Part shown: positions 8,200 to 16,433 of the stretch, one piece after another
How the letters are laid out: each line of letters starts with the position of its first letter
Position numbering within the stretch: the stretch's first letter is position 1
NCBI GenBank assembly: GCA_046047235.1
Contig: JBJOII010000021.1
Coordinates: 1 to 46,273 of the forward strand
Direction: 5' to 3'
DNA length: 46,273 bases
Source: JBMTVN01 sp046047235
Lineage (GTDB): Bacteria; Verrucomicrobiota; Verrucomicrobiia; Limisphaerales; JAHDYP01
Made by a program: the position numbers and the translations under genes
Notes under the pieces: model-generated
Seen by the model: only the letters and a program-made list of their open reading frames with translations
What the model was told of the DNA's origin: nothing
Database searches by the model: none

Positions 8200-9861
8200 A
8201 TGAAATCTACCCAAGTGTCTGGAGCATTGGAGCTTGCGAAGGCGCGCACCTACGTGAGCGGTCTGGATGATGTTTTGAACGGCGGTCTGCCGAGTGGTCG
8301 CACCACCTGCATCAACGGCATGGCGGGCTCGGGTAAGACCTTGCTGGGATTGGAGTTCCTTTATCGGGGCGCGCTCAATGGCGAGCCCGGGATCTTCATC
8401 GGCTTTGAGGAGTCGATCAGACAGATCTGTGAGAACGCGGCCACGATGGGCTGGGATCTGGAGGCGTTGCAGCGGGAGAATCGGCTGTTCTTAATGGACA
8501 GTCGACTGACGCCGGACATCTTGAGGAGCGGGGACTTTAGTTTGAAGGGTTTGTTGGCGGTTGTATCGGGCAAGCAACGGGAGATGAAAGCGACCCGGGT
8601 AGTATTTGACGCTTTGGAGGTGGCACTGCGTTTGTTTGACACGTCGCAGCAGGTGCGCAATGAGATGCACGTCCTGAACGACTGGCTGCACAGTGCGGGG
8701 ATGACCTCTATATTGACGCTTCGCCAGCGCGCCAACCAGGAGGCCTCCGCCTACGAGGAGTTCTTTGATTCCATGGCGGACTGCCTGATTCGAATGACCA
8801 CCCGCACGGTGGACCAAAGCGCAATCAGCAGGCTGCAGGTCGTGAAGTATCGGGGGTCCGCGTTTGGCCGTAACGAAATCCCCTATATCATCGGAGAGGG
8901 AGGCATCCGTTTGGCTCCCATCTCCACTGTGGGCTTGCGTCATAAACGACCGGGAGATCGGCTGAGTTCCGGCCTTTCGCGACTCAACAAGATGCTGGGC
9001 GGAGGGTATCAGAGGGGCAGTTGCATCCTGATCGCCGGACTGCCGGGTACGGGAAAGACCATCCTGGCGAGTACGTTCGCCGCGGAGACCAGCGTCCGAG
9101 GTGAGTCGGTCATTTACATCGGGTTTGAGGAGTCTGAAACGGCGGTCGTCGGGAATGTGCTAAGCGCCGGGGTCAACCTCAGCCCGCACACTGAGTCGGG
9201 GCTGCTTCGGTTCCTGACGGGCTTTCCTGAAGCCATGGGGGCGGAGGAGCATTATTTCCGGGCGCTGGAGGGGATTCAGGCTGCGGGAGCCAAACACGTC
9301 GTGGTGGATGCCATTTCGGCATGCCGTCGGATGGGAGGAGAACAGGCCGCTTACGAATATCTGATGCGACTGCTCAATGCCTGCAAAGAGAAGGGGATTA
9401 CGATCATCCTGATCAACCAGACTTCCAGTGATGGGGAGTTCCTTGGGCTTTCAGGAAACAACATTTCATCCATGGTGGATACCATGCTGCACCTGCAATA
9501 CCAGCAGTGTCCCGGGGAAACCAACCGCGTTATCCAGATCCTCAAGTCACGAGGCTCAAGCCATTCCAACCTCAAGCACGAATTCGCGATTACGGGCGAA
9601 GGCATTCGTATTCTGGATGCGTATATCGGTGAGGGCGATGTGTTGACCGGATCGCTCAGGGGGCGTCAGGAGATGAAGGATCAGTTTGCCGCCCAGCGTC
9701 TTGCTTATGACATTGAGTTCAAGGAGCTTGAACTCAAGCTGATGCGGCTGAACCAGGAGGGGGCTAAACAGGCCAGAGCGCAGCGCTCCGTCAACTGGAA
9801 TTCGCTGGATGCTCCGGTTGAAGCAAACCCCGATACATCCAGTGGAATGCAGGAGGAGTAG
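8200..9861 (+). CDS. kaiC: KaiC-like two-domain RecA/DnaB-type ATPase
   Basis: Protein of 553 residues, slightly longer than the usual ~520, with two KaiC domains. CI has Walker A GMAGSGKT at 40-47 and the catalytic glutamate pair GFEES (Glu70/71). CII has Walker A GLPGTGKT at 280-287 and GFEES (Glu310/311). The segment aligned with cyanobacterial Ser431/Thr432 reads NNISSMVDT, so the pair would be Ser423/Ser424, and a Ser also aligns with Thr426. The ATG at 8200 was chosen over an in-frame GTG at 8185. A basic C-terminal tail extends past the family end. KaiB follows 3 bp later and a hybrid kinase overlaps KaiB, so KaiC probably sends its phosphorylation or ATPase state to signalling. No KaiA is present, so true circadian oscillation should not be assumed. 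Confidence 0.93.
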   Translation: MKSTQVSGALELAKARTYVSGLDDVLNGGLPSGRTTCINGMAGSGKTLLGLEFLYRGALNGEPGIFIGFEESIRQICENAATMGWDLEALQRENRLFLMDSRLTPDILRSGDFSLKGLLAVVSGKQREMKATRVVFDALEVALRLFDTSQQVRNEMHVLNDWLHSAGMTSILTLRQRANQEASAYEEFFDSMADCLIRMTTRTVDQSAISRLQVVKYRGSAFGRNEIPYIIGEGGIRLAPISTVGLRHKRPGDRLSSGLSRLNKMLGGGYQRGSCILIAGLPGTGKTILASTFAAETSVRGESVIYIGFEESETAVVGNVLSAGVNLSPHTESGLLRFLTGFPEAMGAEEHYFRALEGIQAAGAKHVVVDAISACRRMGGEQAAYEYLMRLLNACKEKGITIILINQTSSDGEFLGLSGNNISSMVDTMLHLQYQQCPGETNRVIQILKSRGSSHSNLKHEFAITGEGIRILDAYIGEGDVLTGSLRGRQEMKDQFAAQRLAYDIEFKELELKLMRLNQEGAKQARAQRSVNWNSLDAPVEANPDTSSGMQEE

Positions 9862-9864
9862 AGC

Positions 9865-10197
9865 ATGCCTCCTGACTCCATGAATCAGGGAGCCGACCAA
9901 AGCCCTGCTACCCCTGTCTGCCGATTGCGACTTTTTGTAGCCGGGAGAGAAACCAACTCTCTCAAGGCCGTTGAAGTCATCACACGCTTGTGCAGTCGCC
10001 ACTTTCCGAACCAGTACGAGTTGGTCACCGTGGATGTGAACGAGGATTACCAGGCTGCCATCGAGCATCAGGTGATGGTGGTGCCGACGTTGATTGTGGA
10101 ATCACCGGAGCCTCAAAAGACGATCGTTGGCTCCCTGAGCGATGAGAGCAAGGTGATGGCAGCCCTTGGGCTGCCGAATTCATTGGGTGCGGTATGA
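9865..10197 (+). CDS. kaiB: KaiB-like protein
   Basis: Protein of 110 residues with the thioredoxin-like KaiB fold after a ~20-residue extension. Characteristic segments are RLRLFVAGRETNSLKAVEVI, YELVTVDVNEDYQAA, VVPTLIVESPEPQKTIVGSL and KVMAALGLP; the VPTL and GxLS elements are the usual KaiB signature. A strong Shine-Dalgarno AGGAGG (9851-9856) lies inside the end of kaiC, and the ATG is 3 bases after the kaiC stop. The TGA overlaps the next start (ATGA, 10194-10197). KaiB proteins bind the KaiC CI ring, and in cyanobacteria compete with the kinase SasA. Confidence 0.92.
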   Translation: MPPDSMNQGADQSPATPVCRLRLFVAGRETNSLKAVEVITRLCSRHFPNQYELVTVDVNEDYQAAIEHQVMVVPTLIVESPEPQKTIVGSLSDESKVMAALGLPNSLGAV

Positions 10198-11891
10198 ATG
10201 AGGCGCGACCTTCCTACGAGGAGATTTACGACAGACTGATGCGAGCTGAGGCTGCGATTGAAGCCCTCCGTCGGGGTGAGATCGACATGGTCATTGGAGT
10301 GGACGCGCCCCGGCTCGTGCGGATGAAGTCGCTGGTGGAGGGCAATGAGCGTCTTCTGCAGGCGATTGAGCAGGCGGATGATGTCGTCATTATCACCGCA
10401 TTTGACGGGGCGATCCAATACGTGAACCCTGCCTTTGAAGTTGTGACTGGATTTGCGCGCGCCGATGCGATGGGCCAAAACCCCCGCATTTTGAAAAGCG
10501 GCAAGCAGCCCCGGGAGTTTTATGGTGAGTTGTGGGATACGCTGAACGCGGGCCGGAGTTGGAAGGGAGAGATGGTGAATAGGCGCAAGGACGGCGAGCT
10601 TTTCACCGTTCAGGCGACGATCTCGCCCGTGAAGGACTCCGATGGGAGGACCGTGCATTTCGTAGCTGTTTACAAGGACATCACCGAGCATATCCGTGTG
10701 CGAGACGAGAACGCCCGGCTGGAAGAACAGTTGTTGCAGTCCCAGAAACTGGAGTCGGTAGGGTTGCTGGCAGGCGGAGTGGCCCATGACTTCAACAACC
10801 TGCTGAGTGTGATCCTCCTCCACGGGGAGAATGTTCTGCGTGAGCTCCAACCGGATGAGCCTCTCCGGATGGATGTTGCAGAGATGGTGGAAGCAGGCCA
10901 GCGGGCGGCAGCCTTGACCCGGCAGCTTCTGGCCTTTAGCCGAAAGCAGACCCTTCAACCGAGGGTGGTTGACCTCAACGAGCTGCTTCGCAACTTCGAA
11001 AGAATGCTCGGCCGGTTGATTGGCGAGGACGTCATGCTGGAGCTCAAGCTGGCGGATGACCTTGGTCGGGTGGTGGTAGATCCATGGCAGATTGAGCAGG
11101 TCATCATGAACCTTGCGGTGAATGCGCGCGAAGCGATGCCGCAGGGAGGAAAGCTCCTGATCCAGACATCCACAGCGACGCTGGACGAGGCGTATGCCCG
11201 GGCTAATCCCGGGACCAAACCGGGGAACCATGTGCTCATGGAGGTGACTGATTCAGGATGCGGGATGTCTCCTGATGTCGTTGACCATATCTTCGATCCC
11301 TTTTTTAGCACCAAGGAGAAAGGGCGGGGGACAGGCCTTGGACTGTCTACGGTCTATGGCATTATCAAACAGTCCGGTGGAAACATTTGGGTGGAATCCC
11401 AACCCAACCGGGGATCGACCTTCAAGATCTGCTTGCCCCGGGCCGATGGCAGTGAGTCGGGTGGACCCAAGCCCAGCGCACTGGTGAGCAGTGACGAGCG
11501 GAAGGAACACATTCTGGTGGTCGAGGATGAGGAGCGCTTGAGAAGGCTCATGGGGAGGTTTCTTGGCCGCCTGGGTTATCGTGTTACTGCTGCGGCCAAT
11601 GGCCATGAGGCGCTTGCGTTGGTTGAGGAGAAAGGCCTGAGCCCGGACCTGATCATCAGCGACGTGGTGATGCCTAAAATGAGCGGGAAGCAAATGGTGG
11701 ATCGACTGAGGCAGAACCGACCCGATCTCAAGGTGCTTTACATGTCAGGTTATACCGATGATGCCATCGCGAAGCATGGGGTGCTGGAGCCCGGTACGCC
11801 CTTGATTGAGAAGCCTTTTACCATCGAGGCCATGGCTCAGCGTATCCGGCAGGTCATTGAAGGCGACGGGGGGGACGTGGAGGCGTCCTGA
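10194..11891 (+). CDS. PAS-domain hybrid histidine kinase, Kai-operon output candidate
   Basis: Protein of 565 residues, soluble (no TM segment). Order: N-terminal helical segment (1-45); PAS domain (about 45-165, ending FVAVYKDITEHIRVRDEN); dimerisation domain with phospho-acceptor His198 in GGVAHDFNNLLS; ATPase domain with NAREAMPQGG, DSGCGMSPDVVDHIFDPFF and GRGTGLGLSTVYG; receiver domain from about 440 with Asp490 in IISDVVMP and a conserved Lys in LIEKPF. It overlaps kaiB by four bases (ATGA), so synthesis is tied to KaiB. The obvious reading is that KaiC/KaiB status is sensed by this kinase, analogous to SasA or CikA. It lacks a KaiB-like sensor domain, and the downstream partner is unknown. 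Confidence 0.9.
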   Translation: MNEARPSYEEIYDRLMRAEAAIEALRRGEIDMVIGVDAPRLVRMKSLVEGNERLLQAIEQADDVVIITAFDGAIQYVNPAFEVVTGFARADAMGQNPRILKSGKQPREFYGELWDTLNAGRSWKGEMVNRRKDGELFTVQATISPVKDSDGRTVHFVAVYKDITEHIRVRDENARLEEQLLQSQKLESVGLLAGGVAHDFNNLLSVILLHGENVLRELQPDEPLRMDVAEMVEAGQRAAALTRQLLAFSRKQTLQPRVVDLNELLRNFERMLGRLIGEDVMLELKLADDLGRVVVDPWQIEQVIMNLAVNAREAMPQGGKLLIQTSTATLDEAYARANPGTKPGNHVLMEVTDSGCGMSPDVVDHIFDPFFSTKEKGRGTGLGLSTVYGIIKQSGGNIWVESQPNRGSTFKICLPRADGSESGGPKPSALVSSDERKEHILVVEDEERLRRLMGRFLGRLGYRVTAAANGHEALALVEEKGLSPDLIISDVVMPKMSGKQMVDRLRQNRPDLKVLYMSGYTDDAIAKHGVLEPGTPLIEKPFTIEAMAQRIRQVIEGDGGDVEAS

Positions 11892-11903
11892 TTCGTCTGT
11901 TTC

Positions 11904-12072
11904 TCCTCCACCACGACAAGGCGCTGGTGCGTATTCAGTTCTGTAGATACCAGGTCTGCTCCTGGTAATTGGGAACGATTCTAGGGGGCAGAAATCGGCT
12001 GCAAGGTGAGATTTGGGGGGGTAAATCAGGATGACCCATTTGGTCCGGAAAGGGTTGCTCTGGTGAGAGCAC
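11904..12072. repeat. MITE-like intergenic element, diverged copy 2
   Basis: This segment resembles the element at 15318-15558. The right end TTGCTCTGGTGAGAGCACG (from 12055) differs from the other copy by one base. The left part CGCTGGTG...TATTCAGTT...GTAGATA matches CGCTGATG...TATAGGAAGTT...GTAGAATA of the other copy with small gaps. AAATCGGCT...AAGG...GATTT...GG...AATC also recurs. The left inverted repeat is decayed. It starts about 12 bp after the hybrid kinase stop. The left border is approximate. Confidence 0.55.
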
Positions 12073-12093
12073 GGATTCCACACTGCGCAAGGC

Positions 12094-12603
12094 ATGACGG
12101 ACGTCGAAATCAACCGGTTGTGGGAGGTTGTGGCGGGTTCCTTCCAGGGACCCGAACACTCCATCCACGGCCCCGAGCATTGGCGCCGCGTGGAGCGCAA
12201 TGCACTCCTGATCGCACCACAAAGCGGGGCTGATGTTTCGGTGGTGAGGTTGTTCGCCGTTTTCCATGACAGCCGACGAGTGAACGACGGTCACGACCGT
12301 GGTCATGGTGCTCGCGGTGCGGAGTATGCGCGTAAGCTTCGGGGCAAGGCCTATGAGTTGGACGACGATCGCTTCGAGCTCCTGCTGTTTGCCTGCGTCT
12401 GGCACACCGATCGGCGGCATTATCCCGACCCCACCATCGGGACCTGTTGGGATGCGGACCGGCTGGATCTGTGGAGGGTGGGGATGCGCACCAATCCGGC
12501 CTACATGAACACAGCGTTCGGCCGACAACTCGCCTCAGGAGGAGGGGTGGAGGCCTATCTCGAAAGCGAGCATCGTAGCCCGATGCCTTGGGAGAGGGAC
12601 TGA
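12094..12603 (+). CDS. HD-domain-like protein
   Basis: Protein of 169 residues with spaced His/Asp motifs of the HD superfamily: SIHGPEHWRRV near residue 25, VFHDSRRVNDGHDRGHG near 56-72 (the HD pair), CVWHTDRRHY near 104, and CWDADRLDLWRVG near 120. No other domain is attached. HD proteins are metal-dependent phosphohydrolases; in small stand-alone forms the substrate is usually unknown. The start at 12094 (MTDVEINRLWEVV) has only a weak AAGG upstream. The MITE-like repeat ends about 20 bp before the gene. Confidence 0.75.
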   Translation: MTDVEINRLWEVVAGSFQGPEHSIHGPEHWRRVERNALLIAPQSGADVSVVRLFAVFHDSRRVNDGHDRGHGARGAEYARKLRGKAYELDDDRFELLLFACVWHTDRRHYPDPTIGTCWDADRLDLWRVGMRTNPAYMNTAFGRQLASGGGVEAYLESEHRSPMPWERD

Positions 12604-12729
12604 GCCGTTTCACCGGATCGTACTGCTTGCCACGGGAGGCGACGGGACTATCGTCAGGCAGGTTGTCTCTATGCGGAGCCATCACGCGTCGTGAAAGGGG
12701 CCGACGGGGATTTCTCTCTAGGCCAGACT

Positions 12730-13188
12730 ATGAAGATTGAAGGAATACGCGGTTGTTACGACAAGACCGGAGGCCTGTTTTACTTTGCCCGGATGTGCAG
12801 CAAGATTTGGCTTCACGCCGAGGCGAGGCTGCCGGAGGACTACCACTCTATGCTGGGCAAGGGGTTTGATGGGCGAACCTGCCGTTACCTGGGAGTGCGC
12901 TATGAGGACGTGCGGGTTCAGGTCTTGTCGGGTAGGGCCGACTCCGAAGTGTTGGAGTGGTGCTTCCAAAACGGAAGGCGGCTCACCGACGAGGAGGTGC
13001 TGATTTACAACAGCTTCATGAGCAAGCGTGGCTGGCGTGATGACGAGACCGACGAATTCATCCCAGCCATGATCCGGGAGTATGGGGTGCCGGATGACGG
13101 GCGCGTAGTTACCGATTTTGACCTGATCGAGATGGATGAGGGGCGATGGACCCCGGACCAATGGCGCAAGGCATGGAGGAATGCGTGA
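12730..13188 (+). CDS. DUF5069 family protein
   Basis: Protein of 152 residues. The start of the conserved region, CYDKTGGLFYFARMCSKIWLHAEARLPEDYHSMLGKGFDGR, followed by CRYLGVRYEDV, identifies DUF5069, a family I associate mainly with Verrucomicrobiota. The C-terminus ends WTPDQWRKAWRNA. The ATG at 12730 fits the family N-terminus; an in-frame GTG at 12691 would add 13 residues. Soluble, no signal peptide. Function unknown. Confidence 0.8.
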   Translation: MKIEGIRGCYDKTGGLFYFARMCSKIWLHAEARLPEDYHSMLGKGFDGRTCRYLGVRYEDVRVQVLSGRADSEVLEWCFQNGRRLTDEEVLIYNSFMSKRGWRDDETDEFIPAMIREYGVPDDGRVVTDFDLIEMDEGRWTPDQWRKAWRNA

Positions 13189-13204
13189 GCGGTTTATCCT
13201 GTCC

Positions 13205-13744
13205 ATGAAAGTGCGGCTGCTCATACCTATGGTTGCAGTGGGGGTCTTGGCGTTGCTGAGCCTTGGAGTCGTTGCTGCTGGTGCCAAAGCCTTATCCTCG
13301 GTCACCCTATCGCTGAGGTCTCCCGGGGCGGAGCACACGGATAAATATATTCCGGGCCTCAACACAGAGGAAAAGGCGCCGGACTACGGCATCGAGGTGC
13401 GAGTGGGGCAGGCTTGGGAGACCATTGGGGTTCGCCAGAATCAATTCCTCGGCGAGGAGAGCCTCCGATTCGAGGTTCAGTCGAGCATCCCGATCCGCGC
13501 GATTCAGGAGATCCGGGTGATCGACGATGATCCGATTGAGGATGATGTTCTTGAGCGGCTGGATTTTCATAGCGGGAAGATAGTGGGGCAGGGTTTTGTC
13601 ATCACCAGTTCGACGCGGTTTGACTTGGAGAGCGGGTTGGAGTTGTTCTGGATTTCGACTGTTGGCAAGGCCGTGTTGGTGGGATTGGCTGTCGGTATTG
13701 CGCTGGTGATTTTCAGGACGGTGATGATTTTGGGTCCGTTTTGA
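13205..13744 (+). CDS. Membrane protein of unknown function with N- and C-terminal TM helices
   Basis: Protein of 179 residues. Helix 1 (residues 3-25, LLIPMVAVGVLALLSLGVVAA) and helix 2 near the C-terminus (LVGLAVGIALVIFRTVMIL) bracket a soluble segment of about 120 residues with beta-strand character (IEVRVGQAWETIGVRQNQFL, IRAIQEIRVIDDDPIEDDVL). The middle segment is probably periplasmic. The ATG at 13205 puts helix 1 at the N-terminus; another ATG at 13181 is possible and would overlap the previous gene. No family was recognised. Confidence 0.65.
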   Translation: MKVRLLIPMVAVGVLALLSLGVVAAGAKALSSVTLSLRSPGAEHTDKYIPGLNTEEKAPDYGIEVRVGQAWETIGVRQNQFLGEESLRFEVQSSIPIRAIQEIRVIDDDPIEDDVLERLDFHSGKIVGQGFVITSSTRFDLESGLELFWISTVGKAVLVGLAVGIALVIFRTVMILGPF

Positions 13745-13804
13745 GGCGCAGGCGACCCTGACGGCCTGGGCGGTGGCGGTGTTGTCTCGCGACGGAATCA
13801 CGAC

Positions 13805-14533
13805 ATGAAACTGACCTGGTTGATTACATTGCTGCTGGCCATGGCCAGCGGTCGCGCTCAGGAGCCTCGATTCACGACCTCGGATACGAACGGGGGGTGG
13901 TCGGTGGACGGGTATTATGTTCACAACAACATGTGGAACAGCTCCAAGTACGAACCCTGCACGTCGACCCTTCGGGCATGGTCTGCCGGCCGCTGGACGG
14001 TCACCACACGGATGAACAACCAGACGGGTGACGGCGCCGTAAAGACGTATCCGAACGTGCATCGGGATTATCGACGGGCCCGGATCGATTCTTTCAAAAC
14101 TCTTCGGAGCACGTTTGCGTCCAAAGGGCCCGCGCTGGGGATTTACAACTTTGCTTATGACATTTGGATCAACGGAATTGCGAGTCCGGGCTGTGCCGAG
14201 ATCATGATCTGGACGGACAACTTCAAGCAGGTGCCGGGAGGTCGTTTCATCGAGGAAGTCATCTTCGGCGGGCGAACCTATCGTGTTTATCGGAATTCAG
14301 GCAGTGGCTACATTGCCTTTGTGGCCAGAGAGAACTTCAACCGGGGGACGATTGACCTGTTGGAGATCATGCAGTGGACCATTGGTAAAGGGTGGTTGCC
14401 TGCAGAATCCACCGTGGACCAAATCTGTTATGGGGTGGAGGTGGTTTCCACGGAGGACAAGGATGTCGAGTTCGAGGTGACCGCCTTCGCACTTGAGGGC
14501 GAAGCCAAGACTGTTGCGGTTGAATCGAACTGA
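13805..14533 (+). CDS. Secreted glycoside hydrolase family 12 (endo-beta-1,4-glucanase-like)
   Basis: Protein of 242 residues with a signal peptide (MKLTWLITLLLAMASGRAQ). The mature part has GH12 landmarks: YYVHNNMWN near residue 38, AVKTYPNVHRDY near 79, GIYNFAYDIWING near 112, and the nucleophile motif AEIMIWTDN (Glu132). The expected acid/base is Glu212 in QICYGVEVVST. Family enzymes cleave beta-1,4 or mixed-linkage glucans or xyloglucan by a retaining mechanism. It is probably exported to the periplasm or outside. It stands alone among small genes, with no transporter or regulator of polysaccharide use beside it. Confidence 0.8.
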   Translation: MKLTWLITLLLAMASGRAQEPRFTTSDTNGGWSVDGYYVHNNMWNSSKYEPCTSTLRAWSAGRWTVTTRMNNQTGDGAVKTYPNVHRDYRRARIDSFKTLRSTFASKGPALGIYNFAYDIWINGIASPGCAEIMIWTDNFKQVPGGRFIEEVIFGGRTYRVYRNSGSGYIAFVARENFNRGTIDLLEIMQWTIGKGWLPAESTVDQICYGVEVVSTEDKDVEFEVTAFALEGEAKTVAVESN

Positions 14534-14701
14534 GCGGGTGGTTGGCGTCCCGTTGCCTGGTGCGTGATCGGCCTTGAGGCGGTCCTCCGGGGGCTCGAGC
14601 GGGAACCGGGTGTTCAACAGAAGGAAGCTGATGACGGTGTTGGTGGTATACCGTATGCGGGCAGGCTGGTAGTCATGAACGTATCGGAGAAAGGAAGAAC
14701 G

Positions 14702-15307
14702 ATGAAAAGACGGATCCTGTTGTTGGTGCTTGGAGTGGGGCTCGCTTATGTGGGGTGGGGGCAGTTGGTTGGCGTGCCGAAGTCCCGCGTGAGCTTTGAA
14801 GATTTCAAGATGTTGGTTTCGGAGGTGGAGGGGCATCGGGCAGAGCGGATGATCGATTGGGCCACGTTCCTCAGGATGAGTCAGGAACCGGACACGATAA
14901 TCTTGGATTCACGCTCGACCTTCCGATACGAACGCATTCATGTGCAGGGGGCAAGACACCTGAGTTTTACCGATTTCACCCAGGAGAATCTCGCACGGGT
15001 GATACCCTCCTTCGACACGCGAATCCTGATCTACTGCAACAACAACTTCGATGGGGATCCGGTGGATTTTGCCTCGAAGATTGCGGTGCCGCGAGTGTCG
15101 AAGGCGGCCAATCCTGTGGCGAGCCAGATCGCTGTGCAGGCCAAGCCGGTCATGATGGCCCTGAACATTCCCACCTACATCAACCTCTATGGTTACGGTT
15201 ACCGGAACGTATACGAGCTCGGTGAATTGGTGAAGGTGAGTGACCCGCGGGTCACATTCGAAGGCTCGGTCGTTCGCGCCGGCTCCCCCTCCAAAGGAAA
15301 GCAATGA
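14702..15307 (+). CDS. Exported rhodanese-like domain protein
   Basis: Protein of 201 residues beginning with a membrane anchor or signal peptide (MKRRILLLVLGVGLAYVGWG). The rhodanese fold follows: DTIILDSRSTFRYERIHVQGARHL, then the active-site loop LIYCNNNFDG with Cys112. The loop is longer and less basic than in classical thiosulfate sulfurtransferases. The ATG at 14702 has a good Shine-Dalgarno (AAAGGAAG); in-frame starts at 14675 and 14564 are less likely. Probably periplasmic. The sulfur acceptor is unknown, and a non-catalytic binding role is possible. Confidence 0.75.
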   Translation: MKRRILLLVLGVGLAYVGWGQLVGVPKSRVSFEDFKMLVSEVEGHRAERMIDWATFLRMSQEPDTIILDSRSTFRYERIHVQGARHLSFTDFTQENLARVIPSFDTRILIYCNNNFDGDPVDFASKIAVPRVSKAANPVASQIAVQAKPVMMALNIPTYINLYGYGYRNVYELGELVKVSDPRVTFEGSVVRAGSPSKGKQ

Positions 15308-15317
15308 AGGGTATATT

Positions 15318-15558
15318 GTGGTCTCACCAGCCCAACTCGCTGATGTATAGGAAGTTGTGTAGAATATAGGGCTGATTTCAGGCCTTAGAAGCGATTTTTG
15401 GGGTCTGAAAACGTGGTGCAACGATAGGAACCCCTTTCCGGGGCAGGTTTTCGCCTACGCCCCATTTTGAGGGGCGAAAATCGGCTCTAAGGCCCGATTT
15501 CGGCGGTGCAATCCGGGTTAACTATTTACCTGAGAACAGGTTGCTCTGGTGAGACCAC
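15318..15558. mobile_element. MITE-like element with 13-bp perfect terminal inverted repeats
   Basis: GTGGTCTCACCAG at 15318-15330 is the exact reverse complement of CTGGTGAGACCAC at 15546-15558. The next ~25 bases inward also match partly, so the full inverted repeat may be about 38 bp. The 241-bp interior has no open frame. It contains hairpins, for example TTTTCGCC...GGCGAAAA around CGCCCC...GGGGCG near 15450-15482. A diverged copy lies at about 11904-12072. No target-site duplication was found and no transposase is in the window. It occupies the gap between the rhodanese and DUF6498 genes. Confidence 0.65.
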
Positions 15559-15606
15559 GAGTTCTGGGTTGTCTTGGCGGACCATGATTGACGACGATGG
15601 GTGGCC

Positions 15607-16410
15607 ATGATGGCGAGCACCGAAGAAGGGAGGGGTGGCGATCCGAGACTGGCGTGGCGGGTTCTTCCGGATCTGCTGGCCTTGGTGTCAGGACTGGCGA
15701 TTGCGTGGTTCATGGATTGGGAGACGCGGGATCTTGTGTGGAGCTTGTGGCTGTGCAGTTTGGTGATCGGGTATGTCTCGATACTGACGGCATTGGGCGC
15801 AGGGGGCTACTTTGGCATGGCTTTGGTCGGGCATCCGGGATTCAAGGCTGAGCATCGAGTCAAGGCCATCATCAGCGGTGCGGTGGGTGGGGTGTTTTTG
15901 CTGGGCTTTTTCTCCCTGCATTTCTGCGGGTTCCACGCGGGGCACTCGGTGTTTCTGCATCATTTCTTTCCGATTGAAGGCATGCCTCAAGACGGGTTTG
16001 GGGAAGCGTTCATGAATCCGCCATTATTGTGGGTGCTGGTTTTCAGGCATCTGATGGTTCCATTTGGGATCTTCCTGGTGCCTGCCCTGATTGCGGAACG
16101 GAAGCAGGTGTTTGGTCCGTGGGGAGTCACCGTGCGCAAGGTGAGGGAGATTCGCGCAGATGCGGAGGGCGTGAACCCGGCTTTGGGAAGCCAGGAAGGT
16201 CGGGAAGCGGCGAGCAAAGACCTCATGGGCAACGCCATGGCACGTCCCTACATCAATGTAGTGCGCATGCATTTGCTGATTTTCTTTTTTGCGATCGCCT
16301 ATGCCCTGAAGGTGGATGACTTTCTGGTCTATGCGGTGGTGTACTTTGTGTATTTCACTCCATGGAGGGAGCTGCAGCGGGTTTGGGACAAGCGTCGCGA
16401 ACAGGCGTAG
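15607..16410 (+). CDS. DUF6498-like integral membrane protein
   Basis: About 267 residues with five to six hydrophobic helices: near residues 20-36, 43-65, 93-115, 130-160 and a final pair at 215-250. Conserved-looking polar motifs are FHAGHSVFLHHFFP in a loop after helix 3 and FTPWRELQRVWDKRR at the C-terminus. The paired His residues could bind metal. The ATG at 15607 was chosen; GTG 15601 and ATG 15610 are alternatives. The MITE-like element ends about 50 bp upstream. Function unknown; the DUF6498 assignment is from memory of the family pattern. Confidence 0.65.
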   Translation: MMASTEEGRGGDPRLAWRVLPDLLALVSGLAIAWFMDWETRDLVWSLWLCSLVIGYVSILTALGAGGYFGMALVGHPGFKAEHRVKAIISGAVGGVFLLGFFSLHFCGFHAGHSVFLHHFFPIEGMPQDGFGEAFMNPPLLWVLVFRHLMVPFGIFLVPALIAERKQVFGPWGVTVRKVREIRADAEGVNPALGSQEGREAASKDLMGNAMARPYINVVRMHLLIFFFAIAYALKVDDFLVYAVVYFVYFTPWRELQRVWDKRREQA

Positions 16411-16433
16411 GAACAAGCTTTGGAGTGGACTTC

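Noticed and set aside
7687..8214. Minus-strand frame of 175 codons upstream of kaiC
   Set aside because: No motif, unusual composition, and it overlaps the kaiC start. Treated as non-coding regulatory region.
8200..10197. Circadian clock call for the Kai genes
   Set aside because: KaiA is missing and the phosphosite pair differs from the cyanobacterial one. Sequence alone does not support a free-running clock.
10113..11231. Minus-strand open frame of 372 codons opposite the hybrid kinase
   Set aside because: Antisense to conserved HisKA/HATPase sequence; composition (His, Arg, Pro and Leu-rich) is that of a shadow.
15308..15606. Riboswitch or structured RNA leader before the DUF6498 gene
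   Set aside because: The hairpins are explained by a repeat with exact inverted ends and a second copy before an unrelated gene. No known riboswitch core was recognised.
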